Positions 23,753 through 32,463 of a stretch of DNA of 64,000 nucleotides are shown piece by piece. Numbering within the stretch: position 1 is the first letter of the stretch; every line of letters begins with the position of its first letter. The position numbers and the translations under genes are program-made. The DNA is from Thiohalobacter thiocyanaticus (lineage in GTDB: Bacteria > Pseudomonadota > Gammaproteobacteria > Thiohalobacterales > Thiohalobacteraceae): positions 1,488,001 through 1,552,000 of the forward strand of contig NZ_AP018052.1 of NCBI RefSeq assembly GCF_002356355.1, in the 5' to 3' direction. The notes under the pieces were generated by a model, which was not told where the DNA came from, ran no database searches, and saw nothing but the letters and a program-made list of their open reading frames with translations.

Positions 23753-25951
23753 ATGGTCAGTGTGAGTCAGACGAGCGTTCAGGCGGCGACCGGGCGGGAG
23801 GATCCCGATCCGGCGCAGTACCGTGCCGCCCTGACCCTCGGCTTCAGCGAGGAAGGCCGCGCCCTGATCGAACGGGCCGTGGACTATGCCGTACGTGCCC
23901 ATGCCGGACAGCGCCGGGCCTCGGGCGAGCCCTATCTCAGCCACGTGCTGGCGGTGGCCGAGATCGTCCATCAGCTGGGTCTGGATCACGAATCCGTCTG
24001 CGCCGCCATCCTGCACGACGTGGTCGAGGATACCCCGGTCACACTGGATGAGGTCCGTAGCGACTTTGGTCCCGCCATCGCCCGCCTGGTCGACGGGGTG
24101 ACCAAGATGGGCCAGATCAGCCGCTACCGTGATGCCGCGCAGAAGGCGCAGGAACATGCCGAGAGCCTGCGTAAGCTGCTGCTGGCCATGGCCGAGGACA
24201 TTCGCGTCATCCTGGTCAAACTGGCCGACCGGCTCCACAACATGCGCACCCTGCGTCACCTCGAGACCGCGAGTCAGCGGCGCATCGCCCGCGAGACGCT
24301 GGAACTGTATGCGCCGCTGGCCAACCGCCTGGGCATCGGTCAGATCAAGTGGGAGTTGGAAGACCTGTCGCTGCGCTACCTGGAACCCGGCGTCTACAAG
24401 GAGATCGCCACGCACCTGGACGAACGCCGCCTGGACCGCGAGCGCTACATCGACCATGTGGTGGTGAGCATCCGCAATGAACTTCAGGCCGCCGGCATCC
24501 AGGGCGAGGTCAGCGGGCGGGTCAAGCATATCTACAGCATCTGGCGCAAGATGCAGCGCAAGAACGTCGGCTTCAACGAGATCTTCGACGTGCGCGCCGT
24601 GCGCATTCTGGTCGAGCGGGTGGCGGACTGCTATGCCGCGCTGGGTGTGGTGCACAGCATGTGGCATCACATCCCACGCGAATTCGACGACTACATCGCC
24701 AACCCCAAGGAGAACAATTACCGCTCCCTGCATACGGCAGTGGTCGGGCCCGGCGGACGCACCCTGGAGATCCAGATCCGCACCCGCGAGATGCACGAGC
24801 ACGCCGAACTCGGCGTGGCCGCCCACTGGCGCTACAAGGAAGGCGGGCGCTTCGACCAGAGTTTCGAGCAGAAGATCGCCTGGCTGCGCCAGCTCATCGA
24901 GTGGCGGGATGAGGAATCCACCGCCAGCGATTTCGTCGATCGGTTCAAATCCGAGACCGGCGACCGGGTCTACGTGCTCACGCCGCAGGGCCAGGTGGTC
25001 GATCTGCCCCAGGGCGCCACCCCGCTGGACTTCGCCTATCACATCCACACCGAGATCGGGCATCGCTGCCGCGGGGCCAAGATCGACGGCCAGATCGTGC
25101 CGCTGACCTACGAACTGCACAACGGCGAACAGGTGGAGATCCTCACCACCCGCAATGGTACCCCCAGCCGCGACTGGCTCAGTCCGCACCTGGGCTATCT
25201 CAAGTCCTCCCGGGCCCGCGCCAAGGTCCGCCACTGGTTCCACCAGCAGGACCGGGACAAGAACCTGGCCGCCGGGCGCGCGGTGCTGGAACGCGAGCTC
25301 GACCGGTTGGGACTGGACAACATGAACTGGGAGGAACTGGCCCGGCGCCTGCGCTTCGACAATGTGCAGGATCTGCTGGTCGCCATCGGCAAGGGCGACA
25401 TCGGCAGCACCCAGATCGTCAGCGCGGCCAATGATCTGTTTACCCGGGAAGAAGAGGCCATCCCGCTCAGCCGTCCCAGCAGTCGCGGCGAGGAGGGCGG
25501 TGATGTGCGCATTCTCGGGGTGGGTAACCTGCTCACCCATATGGCCCGCTGCTGTCATCCGGTGCCGCAGGACCCGATCGTGGGTTATATCACCCGTGGC
25601 CGCGGCGTGACCATCCACCGCCGTGACTGCCCCAACGTACTGCGCTTGTACCAGCATGAGCACGAACGCCTCATCGAGGTCAGCTGGGGCGGCAGCCAGC
25701 AGCGGGTCTACCCGGTCGATATCCAGATCCTGGCCTACGACCGCTCGGGACTGCTGCGCGACATCACCTCGGTGCTGGCCACTGAAAAGATCAATGTGCT
25801 CGGAGTGAATACCGTCACCGACAAGCACGATCATGCCGCCAGGATGAAACTGAGCATCGAGATCAGTGACCTGGAGGAGCTCAGCCGGGTGCTTACCCGC
25901 ATCGGTCAGCTGCCCAACGTGATCGAGGCCCGCCGCGAGCTCCAGCACTGA
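23753..25951 (+). CDS. relA: RelA-type (p)ppGpp synthetase with intact HD hydrolase motifs
   Basis: The protein has 732 residues from ATG 23753, chosen because AGGAAGGTG lies 9 bases upstream; a GTG at 23741 is possible. It makes the stringent-response alarmone. Domains: HD (about 35-190), synthetase (about 245-355), TGS (about 415-475), helical/zinc-ribbon region with ARCCHPVP, and ACT (about 655-730). The synthetase has EFDD (309-312), the acidic motif of monofunctional RelA, and the C-terminal blocks QDRDKN and LLVAIGKGDI are also RelA-like. Unlike E. coli RelA, the HD motifs are intact: His50, HDVVED (88-93) and Asp158/Asn162 in LADRLHN. It may therefore be bifunctional. Confidence 0.92.
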   Translation: MVSVSQTSVQAATGREDPDPAQYRAALTLGFSEEGRALIERAVDYAVRAHAGQRRASGEPYLSHVLAVAEIVHQLGLDHESVCAAILHDVVEDTPVTLDEVRSDFGPAIARLVDGVTKMGQISRYRDAAQKAQEHAESLRKLLLAMAEDIRVILVKLADRLHNMRTLRHLETASQRRIARETLELYAPLANRLGIGQIKWELEDLSLRYLEPGVYKEIATHLDERRLDRERYIDHVVVSIRNELQAAGIQGEVSGRVKHIYSIWRKMQRKNVGFNEIFDVRAVRILVERVADCYAALGVVHSMWHHIPREFDDYIANPKENNYRSLHTAVVGPGGRTLEIQIRTREMHEHAELGVAAHWRYKEGGRFDQSFEQKIAWLRQLIEWRDEESTASDFVDRFKSETGDRVYVLTPQGQVVDLPQGATPLDFAYHIHTEIGHRCRGAKIDGQIVPLTYELHNGEQVEILTTRNGTPSRDWLSPHLGYLKSSRARAKVRHWFHQQDRDKNLAAGRAVLERELDRLGLDNMNWEELARRLRFDNVQDLLVAIGKGDIGSTQIVSAANDLFTREEEAIPLSRPSSRGEEGGDVRILGVGNLLTHMARCCHPVPQDPIVGYITRGRGVTIHRRDCPNVLRLYQHEHERLIEVSWGGSQQRVYPVDIQILAYDRSGLLRDITSVLATEKINVLGVNTVTDKHDHAARMKLSIEISDLEELSRVLTRIGQLPNVIEARRELQH

Positions 25952-25964
25952 CCCGCCCGCCGCC

Positions 25965-25982
25965 GCGGGGGTCAAGCCCCGC
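25965..25982 (+). other. Hairpin after relA
   Basis: GCGGGG and CCCCGC pair around GTCAAG, 13 bases after the relA stop. No T run follows, so it is at best a weak terminator or mRNA 3' end structure. Confidence 0.4.
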
Positions 25983-26061
25983 GCGCTCTCGCCGCTAAGA
26001 AGAAAAATGGCAGCCCCTGTCAGGTTCGGGGTTCAACCACAGCGGAAATACGAGCGACTTC

Positions 26062-26442
26062 ATGAGCGAACGCGCCTACCGGTTCATTCTCGGTACCACC
26101 CTGATTCTGCTTCTGTATCTGCAGCAGCCGCTGCCCATCTACATCTACATGGGCGTGCTGCTGTTCGAGGGGCTCACCAACTGGCGCATTCCCATCATCG
26201 TCTCCAGGCTGCGTTACGGTTCCGACTACCGCGATCCTTTCACGGGCAACTGTCCGCGCTTCGGCTTCGATGCCGAGCGCATGCTGCGGCTGATTGTCTT
26301 CGTCCTCCTGCTGGCCAGCTATGTCGGACTGCCGGAAGTCGCCTGGTTCTTCCCCTGGTTCATCGGCTTCATGCTGTTCATGGCCGGGATGACCAATATC
26401 TGTCCCATGGTGATGGGGCTGCGCTGGCTGGGATTTCGTTAG
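26062..26442 (+). CDS. Small membrane protein of unknown function (126 aa)
   Basis: The protein has three hydrophobic segments: about residues 7-37 (possibly two short helices), 72-90 and 93-110. A cytoplasmic loop with SRLRYGSDYRDPF and a NCPRFGFDAERM Cys lies between them, and the C-terminus TNICPMVMGLRWLGFR resembles the CP-containing tail of DUF2892/YgaP-type membrane modules. The relation to that family is only suggestive. It lies between relA and the hybrid kinase gene, each about 100 bases away. Confidence 0.7.
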   Translation: MSERAYRFILGTTLILLLYLQQPLPIYIYMGVLLFEGLTNWRIPIIVSRLRYGSDYRDPFTGNCPRFGFDAERMLRLIVFVLLLASYVGLPEVAWFFPWFIGFMLFMAGMTNICPMVMGLRWLGFR

Positions 26443-26531
26443 GGCCTGTTAATACCTGTTAACACCACCGAAGCGCCTGCTGCCGGCGTTTGGGGTAATC
26501 TGCAAATCTGCTGCTCAGGACGGAATGCCGG

Positions 26532-28424
26532 ATGGTGAACGAAGTCATTGTCTCCGACGACTGGACCCGCAACTGGCAGGCCAGTATTGCGGTCAAGATC
26601 ACCGCCCTGGTGATGTGGGTGATCATCGTGGCGGTGTTCATCGTCGCGACCTGGCTGCTGCGCGACATGGAATCGCGGCTGCAGGCCGATTTCGAGGCCG
26701 AGGCTGACCGTGTGGCCTATCAGGTGGCCACCCTGGTCAAGGCCGGTTCAGACAGCGGCTACGCCGAACTGGCCGGCCGTCTGGCCGAACTGCAGCAGGG
26801 CAGCAGCTTTTCCGCCATCGGGCTGCATATCGGCAGACGGGATTACTTCGTCGGCAATGCCGGGCAGGGCGGCGTGATCGAGCGGCATCTGCCAACGGCG
26901 CTGGCGCCCGGGCAGGACATCGATCTGGAAGTGTTCCACCCCGACCTGGATGCACTGGTCGCGCAGCGCCGCAACCAGCTGGTAATCGGCATCTTCGCCA
27001 CCCTGCTCGTGTTCGGCCTGTTCCTGACCTGGTCCATCCGCACCATCGTGCACCGTCCGCTGCAGCAACTGGTGAGCGCCACCCGCGCGGTCTCCGACGG
27101 CCGGTTGGAAGTGCGCCTGGATATCTCGCGTGAGGACGAGTTCGGTTACCTGTCGCGTTTCTTCAACCAGATGCTGGACCGGCTGATGGCCCAGCAGCGC
27201 GAACTCGAACAGGCCGCCGAGGAAGCGCGCTCGGTCAGCCGGGCCAAGAGCGCCTTCCTGGCGAATATGAGCCACGAACTGCGCACCCCGCTCAATGCCA
27301 TCATCGGCTACAGCGAGATGCTGGAGGAGGAGGCCGGCGAACTGGGCGTGAAGGAACTCACCCCGGACCTGTACAAGATCAAATCCGCCGGGCGGCACCT
27401 GCTGTCGTTGATCAACGATGTGCTGGATCTGTCCAAGATCGAGGCCGGCAAGATGGAAATCAACCCGGTCATGTTCCAGCTGCGCGACCTGGTCAACGAC
27501 GTGGTCGACAATATCCACCCCATGATGTCGCACAACAACAACCGTTTCGATGTGCAGGTGCCGGAGTCCCCCGGCCGGATGTTCTCGGACGAGACCAAGC
27601 TGCGCCAGGTATTGATGAACCTGCTGAGCAATGCGGCCAAGTTCACCGAGAACGGCGATGTTCGTCTGGGCCTGGCGCGGCGTCGGGAGGGTGAGCAGGA
27701 ATGGATCGATTTCACTGTCGAGGATACCGGCATCGGCATCCCGCCGGAGAAGCTCGACCGGCTGTTCCAGGAGTTCTCCCAGATCGATTCCTCCAGTACC
27801 CGCAAGTATGGCGGCACCGGCCTGGGCCTGGCGATCAGCCGCCGCATCTGCGAGAAGCTCGGCGGCAGCGTCGAGGTGGACAGTGAACCGGGCCGGGGCA
27901 GTCGCTTCACCCTCTGCCTGCCGGCGGATCTGAGCCGGCTGCAACCGGAATCCCCAGTGCGTCCGGAACTGTCTGACAGTCTGCTCCCGGTGCCCGAGCC
28001 CATCACCGCCGTTCCGGCCGACTGCCAGGCCCTGGTGGTGGATGACAATGCCGCCAGCCGGGATCTGGTCAGGCGCACCCTGCAGGCGGAGGGCGTGGAG
28101 GTGATCGAGGCCCGCGACGGGCGCGAGGCCATCGGGCTGCTGGAATCGCTGCGCCCGCATCTGATCTGTACCGATCTCATCCTGCCCAACATGAACGGCT
28201 TCGATTTCATCAAGTGGCTGCGCGGCAACCCCGCCACGGCGGCATTGCCTCTGGTGGTGGTCTCTGCCATGGATATCAATGAGAACGACCGCCGTGAACT
28301 GGAACAGCACCGCGCGGCGATAGTGCCCAAGGGGGTGAATCTCAGACAGCATCTGGTCGCGATGCTGCATGGACTGGACCTGGCCGGCAAAGGCGATGCG
28401 GATGGCGAGACTGCTGCTGGTTGA
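26532..28424 (+). CDS. Hybrid sensor histidine kinase with C-terminal receiver
   Basis: The 630-residue protein has two membrane helices (about residues 18-43 and 148-170) flanking a roughly 105-residue periplasmic sensor region, then HAMP (about 172-225). The HisKA domain has the phosphorylated His in FLANMSHELRTPLNAIIGYSEM (about 243-264), and the ATPase domain has NLLSNAAKFTENG, DTGIGIP and GGTGLGLAISRRI. A receiver follows (about 498-620) with phospho-acceptor Asp in CTDLILPNMNG. A stand-alone receiver is encoded at the overlapping next gene, suggesting a branched phosphorelay. The signal is unknown. Confidence 0.93.
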   Translation: MVNEVIVSDDWTRNWQASIAVKITALVMWVIIVAVFIVATWLLRDMESRLQADFEAEADRVAYQVATLVKAGSDSGYAELAGRLAELQQGSSFSAIGLHIGRRDYFVGNAGQGGVIERHLPTALAPGQDIDLEVFHPDLDALVAQRRNQLVIGIFATLLVFGLFLTWSIRTIVHRPLQQLVSATRAVSDGRLEVRLDISREDEFGYLSRFFNQMLDRLMAQQRELEQAAEEARSVSRAKSAFLANMSHELRTPLNAIIGYSEMLEEEAGELGVKELTPDLYKIKSAGRHLLSLINDVLDLSKIEAGKMEINPVMFQLRDLVNDVVDNIHPMMSHNNNRFDVQVPESPGRMFSDETKLRQVLMNLLSNAAKFTENGDVRLGLARRREGEQEWIDFTVEDTGIGIPPEKLDRLFQEFSQIDSSSTRKYGGTGLGLAISRRICEKLGGSVEVDSEPGRGSRFTLCLPADLSRLQPESPVRPELSDSLLPVPEPITAVPADCQALVVDDNAASRDLVRRTLQAEGVEVIEARDGREAIGLLESLRPHLICTDLILPNMNGFDFIKWLRGNPATAALPLVVVSAMDINENDRRELEQHRAAIVPKGVNLRQHLVAMLHGLDLAGKGDADGETAAG

Positions 28425-28770
28425 AGACAATGAACTGAACCGTGACATGCTCAGCCGACGCCTTGCCCGCCGTGGTCATGAGGTGCTGACGGCGGTCAGC
28501 GGCCGCGCCGGTGTGGAAATGGCCGAGGTCGGGCAACCGGAACTGATCCTGATGGATCTGAGCCTGCCGGATATCGACGGCTGGGAGGCGACCCGCATGC
28601 TCAAGTGCGGGGTGCATACCGCCCACATCCCGATCGTGGTACTCACCGCGCACGCGATGGCCGAGGACCGGGAGCGGGCCTTTGCTGCCGGCTGCGACGA
28701 TTACGATACCAAGCCGGTGGATTTCGCCCGCCTGACGGAGAAGATCGAGCGGCTGCTGCAGCCGGACTGA
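28402..28770 (+). CDS. Single-domain response regulator (CheY-like)
   Basis: The 122-residue receiver has LLVEDNELNRDML (acidic pocket), phospho-acceptor Asp in LILMDLSLPDIDG, Thr in VVLTAHAM and Lys in YDTKPVDF. The frame continues upstream inside the kinase gene; ATG 28402 (or 28396) gives the natural receiver start, overlapping the kinase by about 23 bases. There is no output domain, so it likely acts by protein contact or as a phosphate relay for the hybrid kinase. Confidence 0.88.
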   Translation: MARLLLVEDNELNRDMLSRRLARRGHEVLTAVSGRAGVEMAEVGQPELILMDLSLPDIDGWEATRMLKCGVHTAHIPIVVLTAHAMAEDRERAFAAGCDDYDTKPVDFARLTEKIERLLQPD

Positions 28771-28801
28771 TTCCCTGCCGCCGTGTGAACCCGGGCGGGC
28801 C

Positions 28802-30529
28802 TCAGATCCTGTAGGTCTGTGCGATGCCGTCGGCGGTCAGTATCCCTTCCACCCGTTTCAACCCCGGTGCGACCTGGCGCGTGACCAGCAGGGCCTCGGC
28901 CCCCGTGTCCCGCATCCTGGCATGGGCTTCCTGCAGACTGGCAAGGCGGTCGATCTCGGTCGTCTGCAGTCGCGTGCCCGGGATATCCATGAGATCGAAT
29001 TCGGTTGCCTCCGGATCCCGGGTAAGGGCCTGCACGAGATCCACGGCTGCCAGCAGCACGTCGGCCTGTTCCGGCGCTCTGATCACGATCCAGTGCAGGC
29101 CCTCCTTGAGTTCCTGCTCGATGCGTTCGCGCTCAACCTGGCGCGGCAGCAGAGTGAAGGCGGTCTGCATCGCGGCCGTGACCCCGACGCGGCGCAGCGA
29201 CTGATTGACCGGGTCATTGCGATAATCCATGCCCAGGTTGCGCAGCATGGTGTGAAAAACCGATTCCCGGTGCGTGAACAGGCCTGCCGTGACGGTGGCG
29301 GAAACGACGGCAAGCATGCCGGGCAGGATGACATCGGGAGAACGGGTCAGCTCCAGGATGGCGATCAGCCCGGCCAGCGGTGCCTGCAGAATCGCCGCCA
29401 TCATCGCGCCCATGCCGACCAGGACATACAGGCCGAGGGAGTCCGGGGTACTGATCCCCGTCTCCATGCCGAGCATGCCCAGCAGGCCGCCGCCGGCGGC
29501 ACCGATCACCAGGGAGGGACCGATCATGCCGCCTGGAATGCCGGCGCCGATGGTGAAGGTCGTGATCAACAGTTTCAGAATCAGGATCGACACCAGCAGC
29601 ATGAGCCCGTAGTGGGCGTTGAAGGTGTCGGTGATGGTCTGATCGCCGATCCCCATGACCTGCGGTACCAGCATGCCGGCCAGACCGACGGCGCCGCCGG
29701 CGAGACTGAAGCGCAGCCAGACGGGCAGTGGGGTGTGCAGGCGGGTGAACAGTTGCAGCAGGCGCAGGAAGGCGGCGCCGATCAGACCGATCAGGATCCC
29801 GGCTAACATGATATAAGGTAGTTCGGACAGGGAGCCCAGACTGATGGTGGGGACGATGAAGGCGATCTGGTCGCCGAACACCAGGCGGCTGAGCATGGTG
29901 GCGCTGACGGTGGCCAGGATCACCGGAGTAAAACCGGCCACGGTGTATTCCAGCATCAGCACCTCCATGGCGAAGGCCACGCCGGCCAGCGGGGTGTTGA
30001 AGGAAGCGGCGATGCCGGCCGCCACGCCGCAGGCGGCGGTTACGCGCAGGCTGTTGTTGGGCAGCTGCAGCCATTGCGCCGGCAGATTGCTGCTGGCCGC
30101 GCCGAGGTGGGCGCTGGGGCCCTCGCGGCCGATCGACTGGCCGCTGATGATGGCAAGCGTCCCGCCCAGAAACTGGGATACGGCATTGCGCCAGGGCATG
30201 CGCCCCTGGTGATATTCGAGCCGTTCCAGGACATGCAGGATTCCGACCCGGCGGGCATCCCGCGACAGCCACTGGAACATCAGACCGAGGACCAGGCCGC
30301 CGAACAGGGCAAGGTAGAGCCGATGCTCCGGCGCCAGCGCGGCGAAGTGCCCGGTCTGCCCTGTGAGCAGTCCGGATTGCAGCCGTTCGGCAAGCAGGCG
30401 GAAGGCGATGATGGTCAGTCCCGCGAGTACGCCTGCAACGATGCCGAGCAGGGCCAGCTGCGGGACGGCATCGGGACGCGCCACGCTCAATCGATAACGT
30501 TCAAGCTGTTTGCTGATGGCCGCCCGCAT
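28802..30529 (-). CDS. ClC-family chloride channel/transporter
   Basis: The 575-residue protein has the ClC membrane core (about residues 20-440) and a roughly 115-residue cytoplasmic tail that looks like degenerate CBS domains. The gating glutamate is present as Glu136 in GREGPSAHLG; the third conserved region reads GAGIPGGMIGPS. At the position of the proton glutamate E203 of E. coli ClC-ec1, alignment of PLAGVAFAMEVLML places Val190, as in ClC channels rather than antiporters. The gene is convergent with the kinase operon, with 31 bases between stops. Confidence 0.9.
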   Translation of the reverse strand: MRAAISKQLERYRLSVARPDAVPQLALLGIVAGVLAGLTIIAFRLLAERLQSGLLTGQTGHFAALAPEHRLYLALFGGLVLGLMFQWLSRDARRVGILHVLERLEYHQGRMPWRNAVSQFLGGTLAIISGQSIGREGPSAHLGAASSNLPAQWLQLPNNSLRVTAACGVAAGIAASFNTPLAGVAFAMEVLMLEYTVAGFTPVILATVSATMLSRLVFGDQIAFIVPTISLGSLSELPYIMLAGILIGLIGAAFLRLLQLFTRLHTPLPVWLRFSLAGGAVGLAGMLVPQVMGIGDQTITDTFNAHYGLMLLVSILILKLLITTFTIGAGIPGGMIGPSLVIGAAGGGLLGMLGMETGISTPDSLGLYVLVGMGAMMAAILQAPLAGLIAILELTRSPDVILPGMLAVVSATVTAGLFTHRESVFHTMLRNLGMDYRNDPVNQSLRRVGVTAAMQTAFTLLPRQVERERIEQELKEGLHWIVIRAPEQADVLLAAVDLVQALTRDPEATEFDLMDIPGTRLQTTEIDRLASLQEAHARMRDTGAEALLVTRQVAPGLKRVEGILTADGIAQTYRI

Positions 30530-30600
30530 GCAGGCATTATGGCCCGTTGCGGCTACGATGTCCCGGGGCTGGATGAAGGGGAAGGGGAGGCGGGCGTGGA

Positions 30601-30677
30601 TGGCGTCCCCGGCAGGAGTCGAACCTGCGACCTACGCCTTAGGAGGGCGTCGCTCTATCCAGCTGAGCTACGGAGAC
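30601..30677 (-). tRNA. tRNA-Arg (anticodon CCT)
   Basis: Read on the minus strand, the 77-base gene has acceptor arms GTCTCCG and CGGGGAC (one T-G pair), an encoded CCA end (complement at 30601-30603), a T-loop GGTTCGACTCC and anticodon loop CTCCTAA with anticodon CCT (complement at 30641-30643), reading AGG codons. D-arm AGCTCAGCTGGATAGAGC is standard. It is a single tRNA between clc and flgZ. Confidence 0.96.
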
Positions 30678-30750
30678 GGAGTGCCTGTTACCATATGATA
30701 TTGCCGGGTACAGGGCGGCTATTGTAGCGGGGATCCCACCCGGACCCAAG

Positions 30751-31497
30751 TCAGCCATCGCCGCGGGTGCGGCGGCGGATCATCTCGCGCTCGAGCTGGG
30801 TGACGAATTTGCGCAGCCGGCCCTTGTCCTCCGGGGCAAGCCGGCTGAAGCGACCGCCCAGGCGCAGGCTCTGGTGCGATTCATCCGGCAGCACGAAACG
30901 TACTTCCAGATCGGCCTGCAGGGGCTGCGGATCCTGCGGCAGCTGGATGCGGCAGCCCGGGATGATTAGTCCCTTCCGGATTTCCTCGCCCGCGTCCAGG
31001 CGGGCGCCCAGCCCGCCCATGGAGACATCGTACAGCTGCCCGTCAAGCAGGAGTTCCTCGCCGAGCGGCAGCAGCACGCCGATCTCCATATCCATGGCCA
31101 CATGCACACGGTAGTCGGCACGCCGCTGCATGTAGTACACGCACTCCGGCAGCGGCGCCTGGTAGAAGCGCACGCCCTGCCGGTTCTGCGCCGGGCGGAT
31201 GTCGAGATTGAAATTCATCTCCACCCCCTCGTGCTGACCGAATACCCGCAGCCTGCCGGCCTCCAGGGCCTTGCGATGGGCGGCCTCGTCATTGATTTCG
31301 TCGAGCAGCAGGTAGTTGCGCTGGGGATTGAGATTGAGCAGCAGGCTGTTGAACGGGCGTTCCACGCCGGGGATCTTCACCCGCAACAGGATCCTGTTTT
31401 CATGCAGCCGGCGCAGCAGGGCGATGATTTGCGGTGGGTGGGTGATCCTTTCACTCTGGGAGCGATAGGGGTCTTGTTGCCTGATTGCGTCCGCCAT
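30751..31497 (-). CDS. flgZ: PilZ-domain flagellar brake protein (FlgZ/YcgR)
   Basis: The 248-residue protein has an N-terminal YcgR-type domain (about residues 15-115) and a PilZ domain (about 122-235) with both cyclic-di-GMP motifs: RRADYR (RxxxR, Arg126/Arg130) and DVSMGG (DxSxxG, 157-162). On binding c-di-GMP such proteins slow or bias the flagellar motor. It is the third gene after flgM and flgN on the minus strand, the same order as the flgM-flgN-flgZ operon of Pseudomonas, so it should be driven by the sigma-28 promoter at 32415-32441. Confidence 0.93.
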   Translation of the reverse strand: MADAIRQQDPYRSQSERITHPPQIIALLRRLHENRILLRVKIPGVERPFNSLLLNLNPQRNYLLLDEINDEAAHRKALEAGRLRVFGQHEGVEMNFNLDIRPAQNRQGVRFYQAPLPECVYYMQRRADYRVHVAMDMEIGVLLPLGEELLLDGQLYDVSMGGLGARLDAGEEIRKGLIIPGCRIQLPQDPQPLQADLEVRFVLPDESHQSLRLGGRFSRLAPEDKGRLRKFVTQLEREMIRRRTRGDG

Positions 31498-31547
31498 GGG
31501 GATGTCCGGCCCGCGTGTGGGAATTCAGGTCATGATACGGCAGCAAT

Positions 31548-32030
31548 TCAGGCCTTGGCCAGTGGCCGGGTGCCGGTGTGTGCGTTGTCGGTCTGGCCGC
31601 TGGCGGCGTAGGTGGCCGGATCAGGCGACTCGCCGCGCAGTACGGCAAGCGCCGAGCGGGTATGCCGGCGATGGATCTCGATGGCCGCGCCATTGTGGCG
31701 GTTGCGTTCCTGGCACTGCTGCAGCGACTGCAGCAGCTGCGTCCAGCGGCCGGCCAGGTCGCCGCTGTGATCGCAGCGGGCAATACAGGTCTCGATGCCG
31801 TCGCGGTCGCTGCCATAGCCGGCGCGGGAAAGCAGGGCGCTCAGGTCGCGTTCCATCCCTTCGAGTTCCTGCATGCGCTCGGCCTTGTCGCGGGCGGCCT
31901 GTTCCAATGCGGCGGTATCCTGGGCCTGCAGGGCCTCAAGCTCCGTCGCCAGGATCCGGTTGAGCGCGGTCAGGGTGTGCTGCTCGCGATCGAACAGCTG
32001 CGTCAGGGCCGATTTCAGTGCCTGCTGCAT
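31548..32030 (-). CDS. flgN: Flagellar export chaperone FlgN
   Basis: The 160-residue, mostly helical protein has the FlgN heptad-rich N-terminus (LTALNRILATELEALQAQD... QAARDKAERMQELE). FlgN binds the C-termini of hook-filament junction proteins FlgK and FlgL and delivers them to the export gate. The last 40 residues are polar and probably disordered. It sits between flgM (16 bases upstream) and flgZ (50 bases downstream) in one operon. Confidence 0.87.
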   Translation of the reverse strand: MQQALKSALTQLFDREQHTLTALNRILATELEALQAQDTAALEQAARDKAERMQELEGMERDLSALLSRAGYGSDRDGIETCIARCDHSGDLAGRWTQLLQSLQQCQERNRHNGAAIEIHRRHTRSALAVLRGESPDPATYAASGQTDNAHTGTRPLAKA

Positions 32031-32046
32031 GACGGTTCCCGGCGCT

Positions 32047-32361
32047 TCAGAGTGCGCCTTCGAACTGCATCAGCTTCTCGGCGATGCGGTTGGCGTCGAT
32101 TTCGTAGCTGCCGTTGGCGATGGCGTCCCTGATGGCGTTGACGCGGTTGCTGTCGACCTCGGGCAGTTCGGCGATGCGGTTCTCCAGATCCCGCAGCTGC
32201 TGCGCCTGGGGTGTGAGGCTGACGGTGTCGCGGCTGGATGCCGGATTGCCCTGGCTCTCGGCGGCCTTGTTCTCCGCCGTCCCCTGACCCGCCTGGGTGC
32301 CGGCGCCGGTGCCGACATTGCCGACCATCGAGCCGGATATATTGTTGATTTCAGTTGCCAT
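32047..32361 (-). CDS. flgM: Anti-sigma-28 factor FlgM
   Basis: The 104-residue protein starts at the ATG whose complement is 32359-32361, preceded by AGGAGG on the minus strand; the longer frame to 32433 crosses the promoter. The N-terminal half is Gly/Ala/Gln-rich and flexible. The C-terminal half (SRDTVSLTPQAQQL ... EVDSNRVNAIRDAIANGSYEI) is the sigma-28-binding FlgM domain. It is exported through the finished hook to release FliA. Head gene of flgM-flgN-flgZ. Confidence 0.93.
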   Translation of the reverse strand: MATEINNISGSMVGNVGTGAGTQAGQGTAENKAAESQGNPASSRDTVSLTPQAQQLRDLENRIAELPEVDSNRVNAIRDAIANGSYEIDANRIAEKLMQFEGAL

Positions 32362-32414
32362 TGTGGCCTCCTGCGTGCTGTTTTCCTGGGTTGATTCGGG
32401 TCTGACTGAAAACC

Positions 32415-32441
32415 GTATCGTCAAAACATTCAAGAACTTTA
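32415..32441 (-). promoter_or_regulatory. Predicted sigma-28 promoter of flgMNZ
   Basis: On the minus strand: TAAAGTTC (32441-32434), 11-base spacer, GACGATAC (32422-32415). This is 13 of 16 matches to TAAAGTTT-N11-GCCGATAA and lies about 55 bases before the flgM start. Confidence 0.8.
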
Positions 32442-32463
32442 GCGCGATTTTTCCCCGCCGTCG

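Noticed and set aside
23714-25975. Long 753-codon open frame on the minus strand opposite relA
   Set aside because: It is antisense to a clear RelA, has no recognisable domain and reflects GC-rich codon bias of the real gene.
30537-30600. Additional tRNA or terminator next to tRNA-Arg
   Set aside because: No second cloverleaf or T-tailed hairpin could be built from the flanking bases.
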